64,000 nucleotides of DNA from Cacajao melanocephalus (Eukaryota; Chordata; Mammalia; Primates; Pitheciidae), in the NCBI GenBank assembly GCA_963573385.1, contig CAUYLG010041322.1:1-64000 (forward strand). The letters are read 5' to 3'. A model generated the notes under the pieces. That model worked only from the letters and a program-made list of their open reading frames with translations. It made no database searches and was not told where the DNA came from. Below, one piece after another: positions 1-19,061 of the stretch. Made by a program: the position numbers and the translations under genes. Positions within the stretch are counted from its first letter, which is position 1. The number at the start of each line of letters is the position of its first letter.

Positions 1-185
1 ATTAGCTGGAAATAGTGGCGGGTGCCTATAATTCCAGCTACTTGGGAGGTTGAGGCAGGACTGAGGCAGGAGAGTCACTTGAACCCAGGACATGGAGGTT
101 GTAATGAGCTAAGATCGTGCCACTGCACTCCAGCCTGGGCAACAGTGAGACCCTGACTCCAAACAAACAAACAAACAAACAAACT
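1..185 (+). mobile_element. Alu, cut by window start
   Basis: Begins mid-element at attagctgg; ends in an (aaac)n tail. Confidence 0.93.
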
Positions 186-540
186 GAACAAGTCTCAGTA
201 ACTGATGGTTCTTACTATAGTGTTTGTCTATTTGAGCTTCTGGAAAAAAAACATGAAAAAGGGGCAATCTCTAAATGGAGACACACTTTCAGGGTTTTAA
301 AAAGCAGTTTTTAGTTGCTAATGAGTGCTTGTGAAATCACACAGCTGACCCTTAGAGTCATGATTTTCTAGCTGATGGGACGTCCACCTGGGCTCTGAAA
401 CTGACAGACTTAAAGGGCTTAGGAAAGCCTCGCTTCGCTCTCAGCCGTGAGACACACAGCCTCTTGGCTTAGCTGCTGCAGAAGAAAATCCTGAATTCAC
501 AAATTCTAGTTGCCCAAACCTGACCCCAAGCTGAAAGCTC
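186..540. other. Non-repeat DNA, nothing recognised
   Basis: No exon, RNA or repeat recognised. Confidence 0.5.
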
Positions 541-664
541 TGCACTGGGAGGATCGTTTGAGCCCAAGAGGTCAAGGCTGCAGTGTGAGCTATGATTGCA
601 CCGATGCACTCCAGCCTGCCAGGGTGACAGAGCGAGACCCTGTCTTTAAAAAAAAAAAAAAAAA
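541..664 (+). mobile_element. Alu fragment (right end)
   Basis: From gggaggatcgtttgagccc to a run of about 19 A. Confidence 0.88.
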
Positions 665-792
665 GGCTGAAACCTGATGCTGTCTGCTGTGAGCTGTTTC
701 ATGCTCAGCATGAACTCTGCCAAACTAAAAAAATGGGCAAAATTGCTCCATTCAACAGAAAGAACTTTAACTCTAGGACCCTGGCAGGTTAG

Positions 793-1223
<431 letters not shown>

Positions 1224-1522
1224 TTCTTTTTTTTTTTTTAAAGACAGTCTTGTGCTGTCGCCCAAGCTGGAGTGCAGTGTCATGATCTCGGCTCACTGCA
1301 ACCCCTACCTCCCAGGTTCAAGTGATTCTCTCGCCCCAGCCTTCCAAGTAGTTAAGACTACAGGTGCACGCCACCACACCGAGCCAATTTTTGTATTTTT
1401 TATCAGAGACGAGGTTTCCCCATCTTGGCGAGGCTGGTCTCGAACTCCTGGCCTCAGGAGATCCTCCTGCCTTCGCCTCCCAAAGTGCTGGGATTACAGG
1501 CATGAGCCACTGTGTCCGGCCA
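1224..1522 (-). mobile_element. Alu, full length
   Basis: Tail to tail with the preceding Alu; ends tgtgtccggcc. Confidence 0.95.
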
Positions 1523-1866
1523 GCTCTGCATTTCTGGTGCTGATTCCTTCCTAACTTGTGATTCCTGCCCAAAGCAATAAGCCAAGAGAGGGTACATCAC
1601 AGGGACCCGCATCCTTCCACCCACTCCTGCAGGCTGGTCTCCCGCAACCCCCCACTGAATGTTGCACTGCAGTTGATCGTTGTGTCTGACTTTCTCGATT
1701 CATTGCAATTTGCAACAAGGGACTAATAGCCTGATTCTCCTTCCTGCATCTTTGCCCTGGTGTACTTACTTTAGTAAGGCTGTCTGTTAAATGCAACTGC
1801 CCCTCAGAAGGCATTTTTTCTATGCTGCTCACTAGAGAAACGATCAGGATGAAAAGGGTTGGTGGA
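1523..1866. other. Non-repeat DNA
   Basis: Separates Alus; no exon features seen. Confidence 0.5.
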
Positions 1867-2043
1867 GAGCCAGGAGCAGTGGCTCACACCTGTAATCCCA
1901 GCACTTTAAGAGGCTGAGGTGGGAGGATCCCTTGAGCCCAGGAGTTCAAGGTTACTGTGAGCTGTAATCGCACCACTGCACTTCAGCGTGGCAACAGAGT
2001 GAGACCCTGTCTCTAAAAGAAAAAAAGAAAAGAAAAGAAAAGC
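1867..2043 (+). mobile_element. Alu with internal deletion
   Basis: Left end joined directly to the right end; tail (aaaag)n. Confidence 0.9.
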
Positions 2044-2054
2044 ATGGAGAGTTA

Positions 2055-2607
<553 letters not shown>

Positions 2608-2745
2608 GGCAGGAGGCTGAGGCAGAAGAATTGTTTGAATCACGGAGGCGGAGGTTGCAGTGAGCCGAGATCGCACCACTGCACTCTAGCCTAAGCAACA
2701 GAGTGACACTTGGTCTAAAAAATACCAAACCAACCAACCAACCAG
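2608..2745 (+). mobile_element. Alu right-arm fragment
   Basis: Second right arm appended to the previous element at caggaggctgaggcag; an Alu/Alu recombination-like fusion. Confidence 0.88.
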
Positions 2746-3515
<770 letters not shown>

Positions 3516-3635
3516 CAAGGAAAGAACGCCTGTTACATATAGATAATACCCACATGGATTCCCATCCTCAATTATAAGGCTATTATCACTTCCACTGGCT
3601 CATCTACCATGGCTTAGGGTAGGAAATATTGTAAA
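3516..3635. other. Short spacer
   Basis: AT-rich, unassigned. Confidence 0.4.
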
Positions 3636-4058
<423 letters not shown>

Positions 4059-4080
4059 CTCAGTCTAAAAAAAAACAAAA

Positions 4081-4382
<302 letters not shown>

Positions 4383-4759
4383 CTTTCTAGATGGTGATGA
4401 GGAAAAAGCTCCAAGATACATCATATTAAAAAAAAAAGGCATGAAGCAGTGTATATGTTACCATTTGTGTAAAAAAAAACAAAAACCCACAGTTTACAGA
4501 TGGTTTTGATTTTGTTCTTACAGTTTATGTGAATTTTCCACAGTACAGAACATGCCAACAGTTCTCAGCCATTTGACGGAGTTTAAATAAAGAGAACCAA
4601 TGCAACCTTGCCATTTGGAATCTTCTGCTTTTGGGAGCACCCCAAGCTTAGTGACTTCAGGGTTTATTTCATACTTCTCTGCACATCTAGTTGGCCTTTC
4701 TGGTTCTGCAGCAAAGTCTATTTACATGTTTTACATAATAATTTACATGATTTAAAGTT
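4383..4759. other. AT-rich unassigned DNA
   Basis: Perhaps old L1 flank; a 97-codon open frame here (4608-4901) lacks coding character. Confidence 0.45.
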
Positions 4760-5140
4760 TTATAAATATGGCTTCTGTTTGTTGAGCTATAACTTACACA
4801 GAGTGAAATTCATACAACTGTACACTGAAAAGAGTATTTCAGTGTGCAGTTGTATGAATTTTTTTTCAGTGTACAGTTGTATGAATTTTGAAAACATGTA
4901 GAGTTACGTAACTATCACCCCAATCAAGATACAGGACAATTCCATGACCCCAAAAGGGAACCACCATGAATCTACCCTTGCTATGCACCTTTGTCCTCAA
5001 TCCCTCCCCCATCCAACCCCTGGCAGCCACTCATCTATTTTCTTTCCTTACAGTTTTGCCTTTTCTAGAATGTCATATAAATGAATCGAGCAGTATGTAG
5101 CCTTGGTAGTCTTGCTTCATTCACTCAACAAAATACATCT
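4760..5140 (-). mobile_element. LINE-1 (L1M-type) 3' region
   Basis: Antisense text such as gtaactatcaccccaatcaa and gccttttctagaatgtcat. Confidence 0.8.
4806..4888. repeat. 25-bp inverted repeat with a third, direct copy in L1 DNA
   Basis: Left arm 4806-4830 is the exact reverse complement of 4864-4888 and, with one mismatch, of 4837-4861. Confidence 0.93.
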
Positions 5141-5422
<282 letters not shown>

Positions 5423-5453
5423 GATTCATCCATGTTGGTGCTTGCATCCAGAC

Positions 5454-5946
<493 letters not shown>

Positions 5947-6092
5947 TCACTGGCTAAATTTATGTTTGTTTGTAGAGTCAGGATTTTGCTATGTTGCTTA
6001 GGCTGGTCTTGAACTCCTGGCCTCAAGAAATTGTCCCCCTCTGGCCTCCAAATATGTTGAGATTATAGGTGTGAGCCACAGTGCTCCGCCCA
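5947..6092 (-). mobile_element. Outer Alu, left part
   Basis: Continuation of 5454-5645; ends gtgctccgcc. Confidence 0.88.
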
Positions 6093-6161
6093 AACTTTGT
6101 TTCTCTCTATTGCTGAGCAGTGTATCCTCGTACGCTTGTGCCAGAGTTTAATACTGCTCAT

Positions 6162-6330
6162 TGGCCAGGCACGGTGGCTCATGCCTGTAATCCCAGCACT
6201 TTGAGAGGCTGAGGCAAGAGGTTCACTTGAGCCCAGGTGGTCAAGGCTGCAGTGATCACGTCACTGCACTCCAGCCTGGGTGACACAGAGAGACCTTGGT
6301 TCTCAAAAAATGAAAACCAAACAAACAAAC
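6162..6330 (+). mobile_element. Alu with internal deletion
   Basis: Left head joined to the right arm; tail with (caaa)n. Confidence 0.9.
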
Positions 6331-7189
<859 letters not shown>

Positions 7190-7492
7190 TCTTTTTCTTT
7201 TTCTTTTTTGAGACAGAGTTTTGCTCTTGTTGCCTAGGCTGGAGTGCAATAGCACAATCTCGGCTCACTGCAACCTCTGACTCCCTGGTTCAAGCGATTC
7301 TCCTGCCTCAGCCTCCCAAGTAGCTGGGATTACAGGCATGTGCTACCACGTCTGGCTAATTTTGTATTTTCAGTAGAGACGGGGTTTCTCCATGTCGGCC
7401 AGGCTGGTCTAGAACTCCCAACCTCAAATGATCCACCCACCTCAGCCTCCCAAAGTACTGGGATTACAGGCGTGAGTCACTGCGCCTGGCCT
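7190..7492 (-). mobile_element. Alu, full length
   Basis: Inserted in L1; ends tgcgcctggcc. Confidence 0.95.
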
Positions 7493-7496
7493 GTTT

Positions 7497-7695
7497 TCTT
7501 ACTTTTGAGGCAGGCTCTTGCCCTGTCACTCAGACTGGAGTGCAAATGCAGTGGGATGATCATAGTTTGCTGCAGCCTCAACCTCCCTGGCTCCAGAGAT
7601 CCTCCCAGTTCAGCCTCTCAAATAGTTGGGACTACAGACATGCCCAGCCAATTAAAGTAGCTGAGACTACAGGCATGTGACACCACACCCAGTGT
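7497..7695 (-). mobile_element. Alu, part
   Basis: Divergent antisense left/right arms; interrupted by an opposite fragment. Confidence 0.85.
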
Positions 7696-7834
7696 CTGTA
7701 GTCTCAGCTACTTGGGAGGCTGAGGTAGGAGAATCACTTGAACCCAGGAGGCAGAGGTTGTGGTGAGCCAAGATTGCGCCATTGTACTCCAGCCTGGGTG
7801 ACAAGAATGAACCTCTATCTCAAAAAAAAAAAAA
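7696..7834 (+). mobile_element. Alu right-arm fragment in inverted position
   Basis: tgtagtctcagctacttggg to a run of 13 A, within an antisense Alu. Confidence 0.88.
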
Positions 7835-7935
7835 TTGGTAGATTTGGGGGTCTCACTGTGTTGCCCAGGCTTGTCTTGAACTCTTGGGCTCAGGGTATCC
7901 TCCGGCCAAAGTGCTGGGATTACAGTCATGAGCCA
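7835..7935 (-). mobile_element. Alu left fragment
   Basis: Likely remainder of the 7497 element; ends catgagcca. Confidence 0.82.
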
Positions 7936-8034
7936 GAAAGAGTTCTTAATATATTCTGGATACAAGTCCCTTATCAAATATATATTTGCAAGTATTTTTG
8001 GGGGCCTGTTTTGTACATTGTTTTTTACTTTTTA
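7936..8034 (-). mobile_element. L1M fragment
   Basis: atattctggatacaagtccc is antisense L1 ORF2-end text. Confidence 0.85.
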
Positions 8035-8289
8035 GTGTGTGTGCAATGGCATGATCTTGGCTCACGGCAACCTCCTCCTCCTGGGTTCAAGCTATTCTCC
8101 TGCCTCAGCCTGACAAATAGCTGGGATTACAGGCATGCGCCACCACACACAGCTAATTTTTGTATTTTTAGTAGAGACAGGGTTTCACCATGTTGGCCAG
8201 GCTTGTCTCGAACTCCTGAACTCAAGTGATCCACCCATCTCGGCCTCCCAAAGTGTTGGGATTACAGGCGTGAGCTGCCATGCTCGGCC
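8035..8289 (-). mobile_element. Alu, tail-truncated
   Basis: Starts at gtgcaatggcatgatc; ends atgctcggcc. Confidence 0.92.
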
Positions 8290-8403
8290 TTCATTTTCTT
8301 AATTGCATTATTTGTAGTGCAGCAGCTTTTAATTTCAGTGAAGTCCAGCGTACCCATGTGTTCTTTAGTCACTTGTGCTTTGGTGTCCTAAGAAGTGAGC
8401 TGA
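8290..8403 (-). mobile_element. L1M fragment
   Basis: cagtgaagtccagcgtaccc then gtgctttggtgtcctaagaa continues the L1 of 7936. Confidence 0.82.
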
Positions 8404-8538
8404 TTTTTTTTTTTTTTTGAGAGATGGGGGTCTTCCTATGTTGCCTAGGCTGATCTTGAACTCCTGAGCTCAAGCAATCCTCCTGCCTCGGCCTCCCACA
8501 GTGCTAGGATTATAGGCATGAGCCACCACACCCAGCCT
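8404..8538 (-). mobile_element. Free-left-monomer-like Alu
   Basis: A single arm only, antisense, with T-run. Confidence 0.88.
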
Positions 8539-8679
8539 AAACTGATTTTTTTTTTTTTAACTTAAAGGAATAATCTTCTGCAGAAGGAACAGGATCCACT
8601 AGGCAGATACCTCTGGAGGCAGCGCACTTTCTCAAAATAATTAAAGTGATCTTCACACAAACTAAACTCCCATTTCCTG

Positions 8680-8812
8680 GTCACTTTATGTGCTAGGCAC
8701 TGTACTAAGCACATTTCACGCTCTGCCCTTTACTCATTAAATCCACAACAACCCTGTTAGGTAGGTGCTCTCATCATCCCCATTTCATAGATTAGAAGAT
8801 GGAGGCTCATTA
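8680..8812 (-). mobile_element. MIR SINE
   Basis: gtgctaggcactgtactaag and catccccatttcatag are antisense MIR core. Confidence 0.8.
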
Positions 8813-8972
8813 GCCGGGCGTGGTGGCGCACACCTGTAATCCCAGCTACTAGGGAGGCTGAGGTAGGAGAATCACTGGAACTGGGAGGCGGAGGTTGCAG
8901 TGAGCCGAGATCGCACCACTGCACTCCAGCCTGGGTGACAGAGTGAGACTCAGTCTCAAAAAAAAAAAAAAG
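8811..8972 (+). mobile_element. Alu right half
   Basis: From attagccgggcgtgg to A-tail. Confidence 0.92.
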
Positions 8973-9270
8973 AAGGCAAGGATGAGTGGTCTTATTGTTG
9001 GGGGTTTAGATTTTATCTTTGAGACAATAGGGAGCTATTGAAGGTTTTATAGCAGAGATGCAACATGATGAGGACATTAAAGCCTGCTCGGCTTTAATGA
9101 GCATGGGGAAGAATGCTGGGCTGGAAACCCAGCTGCCCAGAGCTGCTGTGCTTGGACCTGCATTGCCCAGTAGCCTACTTGTGATTCTTTATTAGGTTTG
9201 AAGCTTAAATAAAAGATTTAAAAGATAAAAGATAAACCAATAAGTTTTAGTTACATTTAAAAATTGGATC
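8973..9270. other. Non-repeat DNA
   Basis: Nothing recognised. Confidence 0.45.
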
Positions 9271-9562
9271 TAGGCTGGGTGCAGTGGCTCATGCCTGTAA
9301 TCCCAGCACTTTGGGAGGCGAGGCGGGCAGATCACTTGAGCCTAGGAATTCGACACGAGCCTGGGCAACATGGCAAAATCCCATCTCTACAAAAAAAAAA
9401 AAAAAAAAAAATCAGCCAGGTGTGGTGGCGCATATCTGCTCAGGAGGCCGAGGCGGGTGAATCGGTTGAGCCCAGGAGGTTGAGGCTACTGTGAGCTGTG
9501 ATGATGCCGCTGCACTCCAGCCTGGGCGGCAGAGTAAGACCCTGTCTCAATTAAAAAAAAAA
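9271..9562 (+). mobile_element. Alu, full length
   Basis: Middle A-run of about 20. Confidence 0.94.
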
Positions 9563-10127
9563 GAATGCATCTAAAAGCAGCCAATAGCCCTCTGCTCTGC
9601 TTCCTGGAATCTGCAACTAGAGACTCCCAAACAGATAGAGCTAGTGAGGATTCAGAGACAGACGTCCACGGATAGAACCTCACCCCTCCCCTGCCAGGCC
9701 CACCACTCTCCCAAGCAGGTGCAGCCGGGGCCAGAGCAGGTGAGGGCTGGCCAGGGTGCCCAGCTAGTCTTATTATCAGGGCTGGTGCTCCTGGGCAGGG
9801 CCATTTAGGTGGGGCTGGTCTTTATCTCTTGAGGTACAGAGCCCATGTGTCTGAGCTTTGAGGTGACAGGCAGCTGTATCACCAGGCACCAGTGATGGCT
9901 GGGAGGGTCCAGAGAGTTGATGGCACGGGACATAGGACCCGTGGGCTCTGAAGAGTGTGTAATCTTGGGCCACTGCTGGCACCCTCTGAGTCTCAGTGTC
10001 CTAACCGTGCAAGCCAGGGAGCACTTGATCTGGTGTGGACCATAACATGTCCTCCGTGCCTGACACCAGGGGCATTGAGGAGTATCCTGGAGGTTTGATT
10101 TCTTTCTTTTTTTTTTAATTTAATAAT
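9563..10127. other. Non-repeat DNA with a weak MIR
   Basis: 9925-10020 resembles a sense MIR (gggctctgaagagtgtg, ctgagtctcagtgtcc). Confidence 0.5.
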
Positions 10128-10257
10128 TTTTTTTCTTTTTTAAGACGGGGTTTCACCATGTTGGTCAGGCTGGTCTTGAACTCCCGACCTCAGGTGATCT
10201 GCCCGCCTTGGCCTCCAAAGTGCTTGGATTACAGGTGTGAGCCACCACGCCCAGCTG
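10128..10257 (-). mobile_element. Alu left half
   Basis: gacggggtttcaccatg to cacgcccagc. Confidence 0.9.
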
Positions 10258-10258
10258 A

Positions 10259-10592
<334 letters not shown>

Positions 10593-11591
10593 AAAATGTC
10601 GTGCCCCTCCAGCATCCACACCTGTTCTCATGACAGCATCTCCCTTCTCCATCCTTTCCCCGCTCTGTCTATGTGGTTTGGGTGGGGCATGTGAGCCAGG
10701 ACTGGCCATTGAGAATCCTTGTGATTGGTTGAGGGCTGGGCACCTGGCCAGAACTGGCCATGTGGATTTGCTCTGGGAATTCTGCTTGAGAAAGAGGCTC
10801 ACTCTGAGCTCTGAGTTGGCTGAGCTGATCCAATGGTCCTGCGGGAGCCAGCCCTGAGTCTGCTGAAGAAAGACATGCCTGTGTATAAAGCCAGAACAGA
10901 GAAACCAGAGCTGAGAGAAGATAAGCTGATTCCTAATGTCTGAGCAACTTGTTCCAGGCAGGCTCCTGGATGAGCCAAACATTTTCCCTTTTGCTTAAAC
11001 TAGTTTGAGTTGGGCTTCTGGCATTTGCAACCACTGGTGCTAACAAACACAAACAGAAAAACAATAACAGCACCACCACCACCATCTGTGAGCATGTATT
11101 CACTATCAGGCACCAAGGTAGGGGGCCATGGCGGTTGTCTGTTCCACAAGGAGGGAGTACTTGATCCTTTTGTTTAGATTTGCTGGCACACATAAAGTTA
11201 ACAGACTTTTAGCAGTTTTTATTACTATTTTAAAACTCTCTGCAAACAATGCATCCCTGTGGTAGATTCCGCTGTCCATACCCCTTCAAGGAAGGACTCA
11301 CTGCCCAGCTGTAGGGAGGCTGGTCGGCCGTCACCTCCTATCGGATCTACCTCACCTGTAGAGACTTGGCCCCAGCCTTCCCAGAGCAGCCCACATTTTG
11401 TGCTTGAGCAAGGGAGTAAAGAGGCTGGTCCATTTCAGCCCAATGGGGGTGACTCTGACTAGCGACTCTGTCTCCAGGGGCTCAGTAGGGCTGGCCAAGG
11501 CCTTGTGGAGTCTCCACCACTGACTTCCCCTTCTCCCCAGCTCAGCCTCCCAGCTTCCTTTCACTGATGTGGATCGTTAAAATCATTTTAT
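10593..11591. other. Mostly unassigned DNA, probably an ancient repeat in 10640-11050
   Basis: cttaaactagtttgagttgg with tggccattgagaatcc resembles a common old interspersed repeat whose family I cannot name. No exon seen. Confidence 0.5.
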
Positions 11592-11748
11592 GGCCAGGCC
11601 TGGTGGCTCACACCTGTAATCACAGTGCTTTGGGAGGCTGAGGCAGAGGATCTTCTGCCCAGGAGTCTGAGGCTGCAGTGAGCTATGATTGTGCGATTGC
11701 ACTCCAGCCTTGGTGACAGAGCAAGACCTTGTTTCAAACAACAAAAAA
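11592..11748 (+). mobile_element. Alu with internal deletion
   Basis: ggccaggcctggtggctc to caaacaacaaaaaaa. Confidence 0.9.
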
Positions 11749-11867
11749 ATCTTGCACCCCAAGCTCTGTCTCAGCCTCTGTTCCTAGAGAACCCAACCCC
11801 TGACAGCTCCCTTATTACTTGTACCTGATGGGGGTGGGGGAAAAGAGGTGATGGGGGCAGCATACCC

Positions 11868-12020
11868 CTTGGTATGCCACGGCTAAGCACTGTGCCCATT
11901 TTATCTCCTCAGCTTTCTATTTTTTTCCTCTCATTTTACAGATGAGAAACTTGAGATTCAAGAAGAGGAAGACTTGCCCAAATAACTTGTTCTCTGTGGC
12001 TAGAAAATGCTTAAATGGGA
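11868..12020 (-). mobile_element. MIR SINE
   Basis: ctcattttacagatgagaaa core followed by acttgcccaaataactt. Confidence 0.8.
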
Positions 12021-12041
12021 CTCAGGTCCAGACCACATTCA

Positions 12042-12376
<335 letters not shown>

Positions 12377-12488
12377 AGTTCCTGCTTCCAAGATTTTAAG
12401 GCATTTAACATCCATATGGGAGACGTGTGTGTGTGAAACATCCATTTGGGAGATATCTGAACTTTCTTTGTCACTTTCTTAAGTCTAA

Positions 12489-12775
12489 AACAAGGCGTGG
12501 CAAACATTTTCTATAAAAAGCCATATGGTAAATATTTCTGGCTTTGTGGGGTATGAGGCCTCTGCTGAAACTCCTGTAGCCTGCAAACAGACATAGACAA
12601 CGGGTGAACAAATGAGTGTGGCTAGGTGCCAATCAAAACTTATTTACAAAAAGAGTCAGTGTTTCATCCTCACATGCCTTAAAAAAAGGAAAAAAAAAAA
12701 AAGAGTCAGTGAGGGAAAAAACAGACAGTGGTCCAGATTTAGACCAAGGGCCATGGTTTTCCCACCCCTGCCTAG
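12489..12775. mobile_element. hAT-Charlie-type DNA transposon fossil
   Basis: atggtaaatatttctggctt, cagacatagacaa and aaaacttatttacaaaaa match the MER-type non-autonomous hAT family; an A-rich stretch interrupts it. Confidence 0.75.
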
Positions 12776-12813
12776 GCGATCCACAAAACAGTAAGTCGAA
12801 CCTTGGTTTGTAG

Positions 12814-13184
<371 letters not shown>

Positions 13185-13299
13185 AGTATGGTCAATTTTG
13201 AGTATCAACATGAAGTCATTGAACTTGGGGTTGAGCTAAGTACAGTACATACCAAAATAGATACAAACAGATGTAAATAACCTCAAAAGCACAGGGGAG

Positions 13300-13436
13300 G
13301 CTGGGTGCATTGGCTCACATCTATAATCCTGACATTTTAGGAGGCTGAGGCTGGAGGATCATTTGAGTCCTGGAGTTCAAGACCAGCCTGGGCAACAAAG
13401 CAAAACCCTGTCTCAAAAAGAAAAGAAAAAAAAAGC
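13300..13436 (+). mobile_element. Free-left-monomer-like Alu
   Basis: Single arm with A-rich tail. Confidence 0.88.
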
Positions 13437-13479
13437 ATTGGTAATACTAAAACTTAGTAAAAATGATTAGGAAGTTGAG

Positions 13480-13787
<308 letters not shown>

Positions 13788-13842
13788 TTATTATCTTTGT
13801 TTTAATACATCTTATTTAATTGTAAGTTTATATTTCTTTCTT

Positions 13843-14146
13843 GGTTTTTGTTTTGTTTTTTTTTTTTTGAGATGGAGTCTCTATCTGTCCCCTAGGCTGG
13901 AGTTCAGTGGCATGATCTTGGCTCACTGCAACCTCTGCCTCCCAGGTTCAAGCAATTCTCCTGCCTCACCCTCCTGAGTAGCTGGATTACAGGTGTGCGC
14001 CACCATGCCCAGCTAATTTTTGTATTTTTAGTAAAGATGGAGTTTCACCATGTTGGTCAGGCTGGTCTCAAACTCCTGACCTCATGATCTGCCTGCCTCA
14101 GCCTCCCAAAGTGCTGGGATTATTGGCATGAACCACCATGCCCAGC
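13843..14146 (-). mobile_element. Alu, full length
   Basis: Ends catgcccagc. Confidence 0.94.
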
Positions 14147-14179
14147 TTTAAATACATTTTAAAACATAATTCAATCTTA

Positions 14180-15282
<1,103 letters not shown>

Positions 15283-15304
15283 CTATGAGTCTCTGTTACC
15301 GACA

Positions 15305-15450
15305 GGGATAGTAGTGACTATGTGTCCAGTGTTTTGCATGCAACACAGCCACCCTGTGAGGTAGTTACTATTCTACTCGTTGTACACTTGAAGAAACGGA
15401 GACTCAGACACGCTGACTGGCTCATACTAGTAGGCAGAGTTGTGATTCAT
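15305..15450 (-). mobile_element. MIR SINE
   Basis: accctgtgaggtagttacta, then gaagaaacggagactcag. Confidence 0.78.
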
Positions 15451-15615
15451 CTCTCCTTACCCCAAATCCTAGTTTTTCGTCTTTTCTGGTATGCCTTACT
15501 GCCTCCAGAGCCCCTCCAGATTTTTACAAATGAGAGGGGTGTGAGAGGCTGCTGGCCAGGGACTTGAAACCTAAATATGACAGGAGCCAGAAGAGTGACA
15601 GAGAAGAGCAGGGTG

Positions 15616-16091
<476 letters not shown>

Positions 16092-16124
16092 TTATGTGAA
16101 ATCCTTTGATTTGAAGATTGTCTT

Positions 16125-16378
16125 GTTTTGAATTCTATTTGTATGAAATATCCAGAATAGGTGAATCCCAGACACACAGCGCAGACAGGCGGCTGCCGGG
16201 CTCTGCGGGGAGCGGGGAGGGGAGAGTTACTGCTTCAGGAGGATGGGTGTCCTTTCGGGGTGATGGAAGGGCGTGTTCTGGAACCAGAGATGGTGGTTGT
16301 ACAACATTGTGAATTAGTAAATGCTGCCGAATTTTTTCACTGTTTTGTGACTCTCATCTCAATAAATTGAATTGGTTT
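16125..16378 (+). mobile_element. L1M 3' UTR fragment
   Basis: aatatccagaataggtgaat, ttcggggtgatggaaggg, gtacaacattgtgaatt in sense order. Confidence 0.85.
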
Positions 16379-16525
16379 TAAATTTTTCTTTATGCTTTTG
16401 TGCGTTTTTAGATATTGGGAAATAGTATTTTTATTGAAGATTAATATATGTGGAGAAGTGCATAAGTGTATAGCTCTGAATTGTCACAGACAGAATGCAC
16501 TGGTTTAACCAGCTCAGCTCTGTGT

Positions 16526-16803
16526 TTTTTTGTTTTGTTTTTTTATTGAGACAGCCTCACTCTGTCACCAAGGATGGAGTGCAGTGGTGGGACGTTGGCT
16601 GACTGCAACCTCCACCTCCTGGGTTCAAGCAATCTCTCCTGCCTCAGCCTCCTGAGTAGCTGGGTTTATAGGCGTGTGCCACAACGCCCGGCTATTTTTT
16701 GTATTTTTAGTAGAGACAAGGTTTCACCATGTTGGCCAGGCTGGTCTCAAACTCCTGACCTCAGGTGACCTGCCCTCCTTGGCCTCTCAAAGTGCTGGGA
16801 GTC
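16526..16803 (-). mobile_element. Alu, head lost
   Basis: Stops at aaagtgctggga where an AT microsatellite begins. Confidence 0.92.
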
Positions 16804-16805
16804 TG

Positions 16806-16817
16806 CATATATATATA

Positions 16818-16861
<44 letters not shown>
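16806..16861. repeat. (AT)n microsatellite
   Basis: About 27 AT units with one early interruption, wedged between a truncated Alu and the T-rich tail of the next Alu. Confidence 0.95.
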
Positions 16862-16864
<3 letters not shown>

Positions 16865-17160
16865 TTTTTTTTTTTTTAGATAGATTCTCACTCTGTTGTC
16901 CAGGTTGGAGTGTAGGGACACCATTATAACTCACTGCAGCCTCAAAATCTGGGCTGAAGTGATCCTCCCACCTCAGCCTCCCCAGTAGCTGGCACTATAG
17001 GCACATGCCACCACACCGGACTAATTTTTTTTTCCCCTTTGGCAAAGATGGGAGTCTCACTTTGTTGTCTTGGCTGGTCTTGAACTCCTGGGCTCAAGTG
17101 ATCCTCCTGCCATGGCCTCCCAAAATGTTGAGATTATAGGTGTGAGCCCCATGAATGGCT
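16862..17160 (-). mobile_element. Alu, divergent
   Basis: AluJ-like; ends ccccatgaatggc. Confidence 0.9.
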
Positions 17161-17188
17161 TATTTTGTTCTTTAATACATAACTAATA

Positions 17189-17462
17189 GGCCAGGTGAGG
17201 TGGCTCACGCCTGTGATCCCAGCACTTTGGGAGGCTGAGGCAGGTAGATTACCTGAGGTCAGGAGTTCGAGACCAGCCTGGCCAGCATGGCAAAACCCTG
17301 TCTCTACTAAAAATACAAAAATTAGCCAGGCATGGTGGTGGGTGCCTGTAATCCTAGCTACTTGGGAGGCTGAGGCAGGAGAATCGCTTGAACCTGGACA
17401 CCAGCCTGGGTGATGAGGGAAACTCCATCTTAAAAAAAAAAACAACAAACAAACAAAAAACA
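17189..17462 (+). mobile_element. Alu with right-arm deletion
   Basis: Jumps from cttgaacctgg to caccagcctgggtg. Confidence 0.93.
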
Positions 17463-17607
17463 TACAACGTGATTGGGGTGGGGCAGGGGGTATGAAAATA
17501 CGCTTAGTTAAGAGAAAAAAAAAGAAAAAAAGTAAAGAAAACAAGCCCACTGATAATCCTTCATCCACAGACAACCACCTTGGATGATTTGGGGATGCCC
17601 ACGCCGA

Positions 17608-17780
17608 CTACTTGCTTTTCTTTTTTTTTCTCAGAGATGGGGGTCTTTCTCTGTTGCCCAAGCTGGAGTGCAGTGGTGCCATCAGCTCACTGTAGCCTTA
17701 AACTCCTGGGCTCAAGAGATCCTCCCATCTCAGCCCGAGCAGCTGGGACTACAGGCATACACGACCATGATGGGTCCACA
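17608..17780 (-). mobile_element. Alu, truncated
   Basis: Right arm and linker only; ends near gaccatgatgggtcc. Confidence 0.88.
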
Positions 17781-17787
17781 CAGACTA

Positions 17788-17840
17788 CTTCTAAAAATGT
17801 ATAAACATATAGACATGAGACTTAAGATATATAGGCATGA
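17788..17840 (+). repeat. Source of a short templated duplication
   Basis: AT-rich block starting cttctaaaaatgtataaaca and ending aggcatga; continues into non-repeat DNA. Recurs at 19981-20047. Confidence 0.8.
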
Positions 17841-17968
17841 TACATACGACTTGATACTTATGATGATTTTTTACGTATGCTTTGTAAACACTTTTGTCAT
17901 GGTAATAAACACACATGTTCACCTGTGTGTACACATGTGCATGTTTCATTGAAAGGCTATACTGGGTG

Positions 17969-18285
<317 letters not shown>

Positions 18286-18439
18286 TTAACCAACTCCGAA
18301 AATCATGCATTACCAAGATCTTCCCATTAGAAATAGCATGGACTGTGATCTATCTCTTTTGAATGGAGAGTTTCATGCTCTTTAACAATTGCGTTCTTTA
18401 TTAAATGACTCTGAATTTATATTAATAAGTATCTTATTA

Positions 18440-18575
18440 TTACTATTTTATGTTTTGTAGAGACAGAATCTTGTCATGTTGCCCAGGCTGTTTTCAAACT
18501 TCCAGCCTCAGGCGATTCTCCTGCCTTGGCCTCCCCATGTGCTAGGATTACAGATATGAGCCACCATGCCAGGCA
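18440..18575 (-). mobile_element. Alu left arm
   Basis: gtagagacagaatcttgtc to ccatgccaggc. Confidence 0.88.
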
Positions 18576-18586
18576 GTATCTTACGT

Positions 18587-19061
<475 letters not shown>

